Positions 29,971 to 37,923 of a stretch of 64,000 nucleotides of DNA are shown in pieces (position 1 is the first letter of the stretch; each line of letters opens with the position of its first letter). Source of the stretch: Hyphomicrobium sp. CS1GBMeth3 (GTDB lineage: Bacteria; Pseudomonadota; Alphaproteobacteria; Rhizobiales; Hyphomicrobiaceae); contig NZ_FPHO01000002.1 of assembly GCF_900117455.1 (NCBI RefSeq), forward strand, positions 1,240,001-1,304,000, in the 5' to 3' direction. The position numbers and the translations under genes were made by a program. The notes beneath the pieces were generated by a model. The model ran no database searches and was not told the DNA's origin. It worked only from the letters and a program-made list of their open reading frames with translations.

Positions 29971-30131
29971 GGTCAGCCACTCCTGTCGATTGGGCTCGCT
30001 CCATTTGGGGCCAATTTCGTAAACGAAGTCATAATGCATGCGCCAATTCGGGCGGGGTGATCCGGAACCGCTTTCCTTCCCGAGCGTTTTTCCAGTCGGA
30101 ATAAGGCACAGCTTCCCGGGAGGTTCTCGCC

Positions 30132-30353
30132 ATGCGCAACTCCACCCTGCTTATCGTCCTCGGCCTCTTTGCCGTGCTCGGAGCCGCGATCGTGATCGCG
30201 ACGCAGAACCAGCCGACCGGCACGGCCGTCTCGGATAACGAGGGGACCCACATCGAGGCACCGGGTACGCGCGTCGACACGGACCGCGACGGCACGCGTA
30301 TTCAGGCACCGGGTGTCGACATCACCGTCCCTCGCGACAAAGCCGAAGACTGA
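30132..30353 (+). CDS. Small membrane-anchored protein with internal repeat
   Basis: This 73-residue protein has one N-terminal membrane helix (residues 5-23). A hydrophilic tail carries a duplicated motif, GTHIEAPGTRVD then GTRIQAPGVDI. GGGAGG lies 8 bases before the ATG. It is probably anchored with the tail in the periplasm. No known family is recognised. It is divergent from the pilus-N-domain gene and 120 bases before mgtC. Confidence 0.6.
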   Translation: MRNSTLLIVLGLFAVLGAAIVIATQNQPTGTAVSDNEGTHIEAPGTRVDTDRDGTRIQAPGVDITVPRDKAED

Positions 30354-30473
30354 AACTGAGGTGTCGGCATTATCCCTTTGGTAGCCCCTTCGGATTTTTG
30401 GGATTTCTCTGACTACAGACTCGCCGTATCGTGATCTTCCGTTTGCGCTCCTTCGATTCGGCAAGGTGACACA

Positions 30474-30995
30474 GTGACAGCTCTCGAGCTTCTGTTTCCC
30501 GCAGGCGCGCTTGCTCATCTCGAGTTGATGTTGCGCCTTGTGCTTGCCATCGCGCTCGCGGGATTGCTCGGCTGGGACCGAGAAAAGAAGGACCGCCCGG
30601 CGGGATTGCGCACCTACATGCTCATTGCGCTCGCGGCGTCGGTTTTCACGGTGCTGACGTTCGAGATCTTCGAAACGGTCAAGGCACGCGGCGGGGAGAG
30701 CAACGCCGATCCGATCCGCATCATCGAGGCCGTGACGGCAGGTGTGGCGTTCCTAGCCGCCGGAACGATCATTCAGGGGCGCGACACGGTGCGCGGCCTG
30801 ACGACGGGCGCCGGCATGTGGATGGCGGGAGCGCTCGGCGTCGCAGCGGGTACCGGTCAATATCTGCTCGCGGTCGTGGCGGCCGTGCTGGCGTTCGCGA
30901 TCATGAGGTTCCTCGCGCTCCTGCAGGTCGAGGAAGACAAGCCGTCGAGACTAACGCTTATCGACGAGAGCGAAGAAGATCGAGCAAAGCGCTAG
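30474..30995 (+). CDS. MgtC/SapB family membrane protein
   Basis: This 173-residue protein matches the MgtC membrane domain. It has several helices, the signature LAGLLGWDREKKDRPAGLRTYML, and GVAFLAAGTIIQGRDTVRGLTTGAGMWMAGALGVAAG. The family includes virulence and magnesium-stress proteins; the short form lacking a C-terminal ACT-like domain, as here, is widespread and of unclear role. It begins with GTG, with AAGGTG 5 bases upstream. Its last 38 bases overlap the convergent ATP12 gene. Confidence 0.87.
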   Translation: MTALELLFPAGALAHLELMLRLVLAIALAGLLGWDREKKDRPAGLRTYMLIALAASVFTVLTFEIFETVKARGGESNADPIRIIEAVTAGVAFLAAGTIIQGRDTVRGLTTGAGMWMAGALGVAAGTGQYLLAVVAAVLAFAIMRFLALLQVEEDKPSRLTLIDESEEDRAKR

Positions 30996-31737
30996 CCGCC
31001 TCGAAGTCGACGCGCCTCCGCGCGGCCTCAGCCTCTGCTTCCGCGTCGGTTCCCCATTGCTCGCGCTGCCATGTCTCGTCGATGGTCGCTGCGGCCCACG
31101 CGTCCTCGACGGACAGCCGACCGCGCCAACGGCCAAGGGCGAGCAGCGCGGAGCCGCCGATCGTCGTCATTACGTGCAGCGCGGCGAGCGACAGCGCATC
31201 GATGCCGGCCAGGGCACTGCGGACGGCCTCCAGCGCCTCCGGCGGCTGCGCGATGGGCATCAGCCCGGCTCGCAGTTTGAAGTCGGCAGCAAGCTCCTCT
31301 TTGGCCCAGGCGAGGATCGGGTTCCATGCGTCCGCCTGACGGCGCACGAGCGCGTCCGGGGACTCCGCACGGTAGCAGAGAAGATCGCTTGCTGCGAAGG
31401 CGACGATGTCGTCCGCAACGTCGACCTTTCGCTCCTCTACGGCGTCGATGGCGACGTTCGCGAGGCGGGTGAGCGGCATGGAAGCGGGATCGATATGTTC
31501 GCCCTGTGCCTGCCACTCGGCCGCGATGGCGACGGCCAGTGCCTCAGATGGGAGAACGAGCTCGCGCTTTGCGGGCGTGCGAATGCCGCGGCCGTCCAGG
31601 AGAACCGTGAAGCCCTCGCCGCGCGGCTCGACGCTAGCCGCGTTGTAGAAGCGCTTGGGCAACGGCGGGCGCAGCGTGTCCTTGCCCGGGATTTTCGGTG
31701 CGCCGTTGCCGTTCGAGGTTTCGCCGTTGCGCGTCAT
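30958..31737 (-). CDS. ATP12-family F1-ATPase assembly chaperone
   Basis: This 259-residue protein has the ATP12 signature: RFYNAASVEPRGEGFTVLLD, GRGIRTPAKRELVLPSEALA, AAEWQAQGEHIDPASMPLTRLAN and CYRAESPDALVRRQADAWNP. Mitochondrial Atp12 binds the F1 alpha subunit during assembly, and alphaproteobacterial homologues are presumed equivalent. The ATG at 31737 overlaps the HAD-phosphatase stop by 4 bases. It is the last gene of a minus-strand run that starts at 34283. Confidence 0.92.
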   Translation of the reverse strand: MTRNGETSNGNGAPKIPGKDTLRPPLPKRFYNAASVEPRGEGFTVLLDGRGIRTPAKRELVLPSEALAVAIAAEWQAQGEHIDPASMPLTRLANVAIDAVEERKVDVADDIVAFAASDLLCYRAESPDALVRRQADAWNPILAWAKEELAADFKLRAGLMPIAQPPEALEAVRSALAGIDALSLAALHVMTTIGGSALLALGRWRGRLSVEDAWAAATIDETWQREQWGTDAEAEAEAARRRVDFEAASALLDLLRSRR

Positions 31738-32429
31738 GCCGTGAGCTTCTGGAAAATAACCTGGTCGAGCGCGCGCTCGAGGGCCGCGCAGTCGGCCGTG
31801 ACGTGGTGCGCACCCGCCTGGCGCAGCGCTTCCTCCGGATGATAGCCCCAAGCCACGCCGATGGCTGACGCGCCGGCCCCCAGCGCCATCTCGATGTCAT
31901 AGGTCGTATCGCCGATCATGGCGGTGGCTTCCGGTGCGGCGAGCGTATCGCTCATGGCGGCGAAGACCATCGATGGGTGCGGCTTTGAGGGATGCGTGTC
32001 GGCCGTCTGGATGGTGCTGAACAGTCCGGCGAGCCCCTCGCGTTCGAGCAGCGCATTGACGCCGCGGCGCGACTTGCCCGTGGCAATGCCGAGGACCACG
32101 TCGTCGCGAGCAGCGAGCCGCTCGAGCGTATCGCGTACGCCGTCGTAGAGTGGCTCGGCGTGATCCGGGCGACGGCGGCGCTCCGCAAATGACGCCTTGT
32201 AGGCTGCCGCCAAGCGGTCGACCTGAGCGAGATCGACGTCGTCACTCAGAAGACGGGCGATGGCGAGCTCGAGAGACAGGCCGACGACGCCGACAACCCT
32301 GTCGCGTGCAGGCGATACAAGGCCTTCCGACACGAAGGCGTCGGCCATGGCCGCGACGATCACGTGCTGGCTGTCGACCAGCGTGCCGTCGCAATCGAAG
32401 ATCACGAGCTTTGGCGAGGACACGCTCAT
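31734..32429 (-). CDS. HAD-family (phosphoglycolate-phosphatase-like) hydrolase
   Basis: This 231-residue HAD subfamily IA enzyme has motif I FDCDGTLVDSQ, a helical cap, motif II near LGIATGKSRRGV, and motifs III/IV in KPHPSMVFAAM and AMIGDTTYDIEMALGAGA. It is a Mg-dependent phosphatase; the substrate cannot be set from sequence. ATG 32429 overlaps the pseudouridine synthase stop by 4 bases and its end overlaps ATP12 by 4, so the three are tightly coupled. Confidence 0.92.
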   Translation of the reverse strand: MSVSSPKLVIFDCDGTLVDSQHVIVAAMADAFVSEGLVSPARDRVVGVVGLSLELAIARLLSDDVDLAQVDRLAAAYKASFAERRRRPDHAEPLYDGVRDTLERLAARDDVVLGIATGKSRRGVNALLEREGLAGLFSTIQTADTHPSKPHPSMVFAAMSDTLAAPEATAMIGDTTYDIEMALGAGASAIGVAWGYHPEEALRQAGAHHVTADCAALERALDQVIFQKLTA

Positions 32430-33439
32430 CCGTCGTCCTTGTCGAAGCGGCGCGCATCGAATCCCAGGAGGTCCCAGGTGGTGCGCATGTGTGGCGGCAG
32501 AGGCGCCGTGACGTCGATCTTCTTTCCCTGCCCCGCCGGATGCGGAATGATCAGGCGCCGCGCGTGAAGGTGCAGCTTCGGCTCGATGTTTTCCGCAGGA
32601 AGGTCGAGCCCACCCTCGTATTTGTTGTCGCCCACGATCGGGTGGCCGATCAGCTCCATGTGCGCGCGGAGCTGGTGCTGGCGGCCGGTCACGGGCTTCA
32701 ACGACACCCACGCCGCCTTGTGCGCGGCGCGATCGATGACGGAATAGTGCGTGGTGGCGTGCATCGCCTCCTTCTGCTCGCCGGGACGTGCCTTGCGTAC
32801 GCGGTCGCCCTCGGGGCCGGCGGCCTTGACGAGGGCCGCCTCGATCTTGCCCTGCGGCGGCTTCGGCACGCCCTTGACGAGAGCCCAGTAGGTTTTGGCG
32901 GCCGAGCGCGTCTGAAAGATGCGGCCGAGCTTGGCCGCCGCATCACGGTGCTTGGCGACGAGCAGCACGCCTGTCGTGTCGCGGTCGAGGCGGTGCACGA
33001 GGCGCGGGCGATCACCGAAGCGGTCGATCATGCCGGCCAGCATGCCGTCGATGTGACGGCGCGTACCCGTGCCGCCCTGGACGGCAATGCCGAACGGCTT
33101 GTCGAGCACCAGTACATCGTCGTCCTCGTAGAGGATGATGCTCTCGATCAGCTTGCGATCGGCCTCGGACGCGCGAAGTGCCTGCGCCTTCGCGGCAGGG
33201 CTCTCCTCGCGAGGCGTGCGCGCCGCCTTCGGCACGCGCACCTGCGCACCCGCCTCCAGCCGCTCCTTCGCCTCAACGCGGCGTGCGTCGACACGCACCT
33301 GCCCCGAGCGCAACAGCTTCTGCAGATAGCCGTGCGTCACTTCCGGAAAGTGCAGCCGAAACCAGCGATCGAGGCGCATGCCCGCCTCGCGCTCAGCTAC
33401 CTCGATTGTCTCGACGCGCTCGCTCACGCGATCATTCAT
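32426..33439 (-). CDS. rluC: RluC/RluD-type 23S rRNA pseudouridine synthase
   Basis: This 337-residue enzyme has an N-terminal S4 RNA-binding domain (MRLDRWFRLHFPEVTHGYLQ) and the RluA-family catalytic domain. The active-site Asp is in VHRLDRDTTGVLLVAK. Other family segments are DDDVLVLDKPFGIAVQGG and LKPVTGRQHQLRAHM. The S4 domain points to RluC/RluD rather than RluA. RluC is favoured by the HRLDRDTTG form and the RluC-phosphatase-ATP12 neighbourhood, but the exact uridines are inferred. Confidence 0.9.
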   Translation of the reverse strand: MNDRVSERVETIEVAEREAGMRLDRWFRLHFPEVTHGYLQKLLRSGQVRVDARRVEAKERLEAGAQVRVPKAARTPREESPAAKAQALRASEADRKLIESIILYEDDDVLVLDKPFGIAVQGGTGTRRHIDGMLAGMIDRFGDRPRLVHRLDRDTTGVLLVAKHRDAAAKLGRIFQTRSAAKTYWALVKGVPKPPQGKIEAALVKAAGPEGDRVRKARPGEQKEAMHATTHYSVIDRAAHKAAWVSLKPVTGRQHQLRAHMELIGHPIVGDNKYEGGLDLPAENIEPKLHLHARRLIIPHPAGQGKKIDVTAPLPPHMRTTWDLLGFDARRFDKDDG

Positions 33440-33473
33440 TTTGCTTCACAGATTTTAAGGCTCGCGCCCTCAC

Positions 33474-33710
33474 CTACTTCGAGCGGGGCATGTCGCGCAA
33501 CGGCGTGCCAATCGCCCAGCCGATAGTCCAGCCGACGATCAGCCCAGCCAGATTGACGGCCATGAACGCGAGCTGGTTGATGTTCTCGGCCTCGTCGGAG
33601 CTTTCGAACTTGAACTGCAGCGCAACCCAGTTCGACACCGGTCCGCTCAGGAAATGCATGGCGAGAGCCGCGCCCACAATGGCGAACAGGATGGCAACAA
33701 GATAGCGCAT
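33474..33710 (-). CDS. Two-helix small membrane protein downstream of Tae4-like gene
   Basis: This 78-residue protein has two membrane helices (about residues 3-20 and 47-68) joined by a polar loop rich in acidic residues (KFESSDEAENINQ) that should face the periplasm. CGGAGG lies 6 bases before the ATG. It starts 27 bases after the Tae4-like gene on the same strand and 34 bases before rluC. It could be an immunity factor for the amidase or an unrelated conserved membrane protein; sequence alone does not decide. Confidence 0.65.
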   Translation of the reverse strand: MRYLVAILFAIVGAALAMHFLSGPVSNWVALQFKFESSDEAENINQLAFMAVNLAGLIVGWTIGWAIGTPLRDMPRSK

Positions 33711-33737
33711 TCTTTTCCTCCGGGGCGGACGCCGGGC

Positions 33738-34283
33738 TTATTTCACTTCCCAGAACCAAATCTCGCCTGCGTCGGCATAGTTCGAGTAGTAGCCGAGCCA
33801 CGAGAACCACTCCATCAACCATTTCGCCGACGAGCGGTAGCCGTTCCAGACGTCGATATGGTCGCCCGTGGGGCGGCCGCTGTCGGTGGAGCGGCGCCAG
33901 TAGTCCTGGATGTAAATGATGCCGGTGCGGCCGAAGATCTTCCGATAAAACTGTGCAGCCTCGGCCGCCGTATATTTTTCCGTGGGTCCGACGCCGGCTA
34001 TGCCAGCGCGCGCGATGCCGTTAGCGAGCTGGCTGGCGTTGATGAAGTGCATGTCGCTGCGCGGATGGACGGAGCAGTGCGTTATGCCGGAGAGCTGCGA
34101 CGGCTGGACGCCGGCGCGGCGCAGCGAGACGCCCATGCGGATGGCGCACTGGTTGGAGAACACCGGGAAGCCAAGGAGGATCTGCTTGCCTTCCATGTTG
34201 GTCAGGTTATGGGGGGCAATGCAGGGCGACTGGACGCTCTCATTGATCGGATGGCCGCGCCATAGATCATTGAATTCAATCAT
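33738..34283 (-). CDS. Tae4-like type VI secretion amidase effector
   Basis: This 181-residue protein without a signal peptide matches the Tae4 peptidoglycan amidase family, which cuts the peptide stem of target-cell murein. Family features in order: EFNDLW at residue 3, the catalytic cysteine in FSNQCAIRM (C46), a GRTGIIYIQDYW segment (residues 118-129) and the catalytic histidine in GDHIDVWNG (H142). AGGGAA lies 7 bases before the ATG. No VgrG, Hcp, PAAR or other T6SS gene is present in the window. A housekeeping cell-wall role is an alternative reading. Confidence 0.8.
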   Translation of the reverse strand: MIEFNDLWRGHPINESVQSPCIAPHNLTNMEGKQILLGFPVFSNQCAIRMGVSLRRAGVQPSQLSGITHCSVHPRSDMHFINASQLANGIARAGIAGVGPTEKYTAAEAAQFYRKIFGRTGIIYIQDYWRRSTDSGRPTGDHIDVWNGYRSSAKWLMEWFSWLGYYSNYADAGEIWFWEVK

Positions 34284-34469
34284 GAAACGCTTCCCTACTT
34301 GGATCCGCCCCGCGACGGCGCGCGCGCCTCTGCGCAGCCAGCCGGACTATAAGACGGCCCGTTCGCGTTGGCCAGACGATCCCCATTTCGGGCACGAAAG
34401 CGCGTTGCCCATGGTACCGAAGCGCCGCAGGCGCGGAGGCTCTCCAAATTCTTCGAGGCCTGGGCCCGT

Positions 34470-34979
34470 ATGAAAGCGAAAATCGTCACGGTCAACGACC
34501 GTATGCAGCGCAACTATCGTTACCAGCTGACCCAGCCGCCCGGGCGCGGGTTCGACCCCGTGTTTTTCCCCGAGCTGACGCCCGCCGAAATGTTGCGGCT
34601 CGGCGTGTTCGGCGGCAAGTACATGACCGACTGCCGCGATGAATTTCCGGCGAGCTGGTTCACGCGCGCGAAGCTGTCACCGGACGGAAAGGATCCTGCG
34701 CTCAACTTCTTCGGCGTCGACGCGAGCCAGCCGCTCTCGGTATGGCGCCGCAAGGGCTGGATCCATCCCGACGATCCGCGCGGCTGGTTTCAGTGGTACT
34801 GCCGCTACTATATGGGCCGGCGGATGCACGACGAAGATGCGCGCCAGATCGGGCGTTGGAAAGCGATCCGCCGGCATGTGCGCCAGATCGAGCGCAATTG
34901 CGAGCGGGGCGACATCTCCTGCCGCCGCCGGCAGCGCCAAGCGCTGCTGCACTGGGCTTACGACAGCCGCAGGATCTAG
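34470..34979 (+). CDS. Conserved hypothetical protein (aromatic- and Arg-rich)
   Basis: This is a 169-residue soluble protein. It begins KIVTVNDRMQRNYRYQLT and has the segments FDPVFFPELTPAEMLRLGVFGG and KYMTDCRDEFPASWF, then DPRGWFQWYCRYYMGRR and a basic helical tail. I recall proteins of this type in diverse bacteria and some eukaryotes without a known activity; I cannot name a domain. The ATG at 34470 begins the conserved part. Its stop overlaps the convergent rarA stop by 4 bases. Confidence 0.72.
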   Translation: MKAKIVTVNDRMQRNYRYQLTQPPGRGFDPVFFPELTPAEMLRLGVFGGKYMTDCRDEFPASWFTRAKLSPDGKDPALNFFGVDASQPLSVWRRKGWIHPDDPRGWFQWYCRYYMGRRMHDEDARQIGRWKAIRRHVRQIERNCERGDISCRRRQRQALLHWAYDSRRI

Positions 34980-36295
34980 TCGTCGCCGCTGCGCTTCTTG
35001 CGCAGGCTGTCCCAGTAGGCGAGCCGTTTGGCGAGTTCCCGCTCGAAGCCGCGCTCTGGCGGGTCGTAGAACTTCGGGCGGCGCTTGAATTCATCGGGGA
35101 AGTAGTTCTGGCCGGAGAAGGCGTCCGGCTGGTCGTGGTCATAGAGGTAGCCGTCGCCGTAACCCTCATCCTCCATCAGCTTGGTCGGCGCGTTGAGGAT
35201 GATTTTCGGCGGCGAGAGGCTCCCGTGCTCCTTCGCAGCCCGCATGGCCGCCTTGTAGGCCACGTAGTTGGCGTTCGATTTCGGCGCGGTGGCGACGTAG
35301 ATCACGGCTTCGGCGAGCGCCAACTCACCTTCGGGGCTACCGAGAAAGTCGAAGGCGTCTTTGGCGGCGTTGGCCACGACGAGCGCCTGCGGATCGGCAA
35401 GGCCGATATCCTCCACGGCCATGCGCACGATGCGCCGCGCGAGGAAGAGGCGATCCTCGCCGCCGTCGAGCATGCGGCAGAAATAGTAGAGTGCCGCGTC
35501 GGGGTCCGAGCCGCGCACGGCCTTATGCAGCGCGGAGATCAGATTGTAATGGCCTTCGCGGCTCTTGTCGTAGAGCGGTGCGCGCCGCTGCACGAGCTTC
35601 ACGAGTGCGACGCGGTCGAGGGATTTGGCCCCGAGCTTGACGGTCGCGAAGACTTCCTCGGCGAGGTTCAGAATTGCGCGCCCATCGCCGTCAGCCATGG
35701 ACTTCAGCGCTTCGCGCGCATCGTCGTCGAGCGGCAGTGGCCGCTTCTCCTCCGCCTCGGCGCGCTTGGCCAAGTCCTCGAGCGCGTCATCGTCGAGACG
35801 GTTCAGCGTCAGCACGGACGCGCGCGACAACACGGCAGCGTTGATCTCGAACGATGGGTTCTCCGTCGTCGCGCCGACGAGTGTGATGGTGCCGTCCTCC
35901 ATGTAGGGGAGGAAGCTATCCTGCTGCGAGCGGTTGAAGCGATGGATCTCGTCGATGAACAGCAGCGTGCCGCGTCCCTGCTCACGGCGCGCTTTCGCGC
36001 GGTCGAAGGCTTTCCTCAACTCGGCCACACCCGAGAAGATCGCCGAGAGCTGCTCGAACTCGAGTTTCGTCTCGTGCGCGAGCAGGCGCGCAATGGTGGT
36101 CTTGCCGCAGCCAGGTGGTCCCCACAGGATGAGGCTCGGCATGCGGCCGGCAGCAAGGAAACGCGTCAGCGTGCCGTCGGAGCCGACGAGATGCGGCTGG
36201 CCTGCAACTTCCGAAAGCGTCTTCGGGCGCAGCCGGTCCGCAAGCGGACGCGGGGCCCCTTTCTCCAGTCCAGCGGCTTCAAACAGATTGCTCAT
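34976..36295 (-). CDS. rarA: Replication-associated recombination protein A (MgsA/RarA)
   Basis: This 439-residue AAA+ ATPase acts at stalled replication forks. Walker A is GPPGCGKTT (residues 59-67), Walker B is LLFIDEIHRFNRSQQD, and sensor 1 is LVGATTENPSFE. The C-terminal tetramerisation region includes DPDAALYYFCRMLDGGED, DIGLADPQAL and YLYDHDQPDAFSGQNYFPDE. It lies 32 bases downstream of the Do-type protease gene on the same strand, a pairing common in alphaproteobacteria. Confidence 0.97.
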   Translation of the reverse strand: MSNLFEAAGLEKGAPRPLADRLRPKTLSEVAGQPHLVGSDGTLTRFLAAGRMPSLILWGPPGCGKTTIARLLAHETKLEFEQLSAIFSGVAELRKAFDRAKARREQGRGTLLFIDEIHRFNRSQQDSFLPYMEDGTITLVGATTENPSFEINAAVLSRASVLTLNRLDDDALEDLAKRAEAEEKRPLPLDDDAREALKSMADGDGRAILNLAEEVFATVKLGAKSLDRVALVKLVQRRAPLYDKSREGHYNLISALHKAVRGSDPDAALYYFCRMLDGGEDRLFLARRIVRMAVEDIGLADPQALVVANAAKDAFDFLGSPEGELALAEAVIYVATAPKSNANYVAYKAAMRAAKEHGSLSPPKIILNAPTKLMEDEGYGDGYLYDHDQPDAFSGQNYFPDEFKRRPKFYDPPERGFERELAKRLAYWDSLRKKRSGDD

Positions 36296-36327
36296 CAGGA
36301 AACGTTAGACCGGCGCGGCGGTCTCTC

Positions 36328-37800
36328 CTAGCCCGGGACCTGGAGGTTGAAGACCTTGTCACCACGGCGCACAGCGACGAGCCACATGCGCTGACGGTTG
36401 GTCAGCAAGCCCTCGAGATCGGTGACGCTGGCGACGGATGTGCCTCCGACCTCGGCAATCACGTCACCAGGCAGGAAGCCGAGTCGCGCCGCCGTCGATC
36501 CTCGGCGCACCGAGACGACTACGACGCCCTCGCCCTCATCGATGCCAAGCTCGTCGGCGATGCCGGGTAGGATGTTCGAGACGCGCGCTCCGTCGAGAGG
36601 ATGCTGTCCAGCGAGATTGCGAACGTCGTCGCGGCTAGGTTGTGGTGCAGCTTCGAGCGAGAGCTCGATCTCGTGTGGCGCACCCTTGCGGATAATCCCG
36701 AGTTTCGCGGTTCTGCCGACACCGCGCGTGGTCAGGCGGTAGTGTACGGCGCGTGCGTCCGTAACCTCGAAGCCATCGACATGGACTATGACGTCGCCTG
36801 CGCGAAGTCCCGCGCTCGCGGCGGGGCCTGTATCGGAGACACGCGCCACGACGGCACCCGCGACGCGGTCAAGGCCGAGCCCCCCCGCCATGTCGCGCGT
36901 CACCGTCTCAAGGCGTGCCCCAAGCCAAGGCCGCTCCACCTTTCGTCCTTCGGCAGCGCCCTGCACGTAGAGCCGCACAAGGTTCGAGGGGATTGCAAAA
37001 CCGATACCTTGCGAGCCGCCCGATTGCGAAAAGATCATCGTGTTGATGCCGACCAGCTTGCCCGACATGTCGACCAGGGCGCCGCCCGAGTTGCCGGGAT
37101 TGATCGCGGCGTCCGTCTGAATGAAAACCTGGGTGTCCGAGTTGCCGATCTCGCTGCGGGCTAGCGCCGACACGATGCCGCTCGTCACCGTCTGACCAAC
37201 GCCGAACGGGTTGCCGATGGCGAGCACCATGTCTCCGACCTCGAGGGTGTCGGAATCCTCGAACTCCAGCGTCGGGAAACGCTGATTGTCGCTTTCGATT
37301 TTCAGGATGGCGATGTCGGTCTTGTCGTCCTGCGTCACCACCTTGGCGTCGAACTCGCGCTTGTCGGAGAGCGCAATGCGGATCTCCGCCTCGCCGCGGC
37401 CGCGGATGACGTGCGTGTTGGTGACGACGATGCCGTCGGGGCTCACTATGACGCCGGAGCCGAGCGAACTCTGGATGCGTTCGGACGGCTGGCCGAAGGC
37501 ATCGCCGAAGAACTGGCGGAAGAATGGATCGTTGGCGAACGGCGACGAGAAGGCCTGGACCCTGCGTTGGACGTAGACGTTGACGACGGCCGGCGCCGCC
37601 TTGCGGACGATGGGCGCGTACGAATACTGCGCGATCTCGCGCGAGGGCGGGACTTCGCGGCGCGCCGGCGGCGCCTCTTTCGGAAAGAGGTTGTCGAGGA
37701 ACTGCGCGCTTGCCTCGTGCCGGCCAATTCCGGACACGGCCAACACGGCGAGCAGTCCGGCGGCAGCAAGCGCGGAGAGTTTCTTAATCTGACGCGACAT
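36328..37800 (-). CDS. Periplasmic Do-type serine protease (DegP/HtrA family)
   Basis: This is a 490-residue precursor with a signal peptide (LSALAAAGLLAVLAVSG to EASAQ). The trypsin-like domain has the catalytic triad His in VVTNTHVIRG, Asp in DKTDIAILKI and Ser in GNSGGALVDM. Two PDZ domains follow (GLRAGDVIVHVDGFEV and GFLPGDVIAEVGGTSV). It degrades or refolds misfolded envelope proteins. The ATG at 37800 starts the signal peptide; the extension to 37857 is not signal-like. Confidence 0.95.
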   Translation of the reverse strand: MSRQIKKLSALAAAGLLAVLAVSGIGRHEASAQFLDNLFPKEAPPARREVPPSREIAQYSYAPIVRKAAPAVVNVYVQRRVQAFSSPFANDPFFRQFFGDAFGQPSERIQSSLGSGVIVSPDGIVVTNTHVIRGRGEAEIRIALSDKREFDAKVVTQDDKTDIAILKIESDNQRFPTLEFEDSDTLEVGDMVLAIGNPFGVGQTVTSGIVSALARSEIGNSDTQVFIQTDAAINPGNSGGALVDMSGKLVGINTMIFSQSGGSQGIGFAIPSNLVRLYVQGAAEGRKVERPWLGARLETVTRDMAGGLGLDRVAGAVVARVSDTGPAASAGLRAGDVIVHVDGFEVTDARAVHYRLTTRGVGRTAKLGIIRKGAPHEIELSLEAAPQPSRDDVRNLAGQHPLDGARVSNILPGIADELGIDEGEGVVVVSVRRGSTAARLGFLPGDVIAEVGGTSVASVTDLEGLLTNRQRMWLVAVRRGDKVFNLQVPG

Positions 37801-37923
37801 TCTTCGGTCCTGTCCCAATGCCCCATTCCTCGCCGGGAGGATATAGGACAGGGGCAAGGCCGGCGAAAGGCGTCACGAATGCCCATCCGCAGGGGGTTCG
37901 GCAGCCTGTCGGGATTGTAATGT

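Noticed and set aside
34742..36331. Plus-strand 529-codon frame opposite rarA
   Set aside because: Shadow frame; rarA on the minus strand has intact Walker motifs and full family length.
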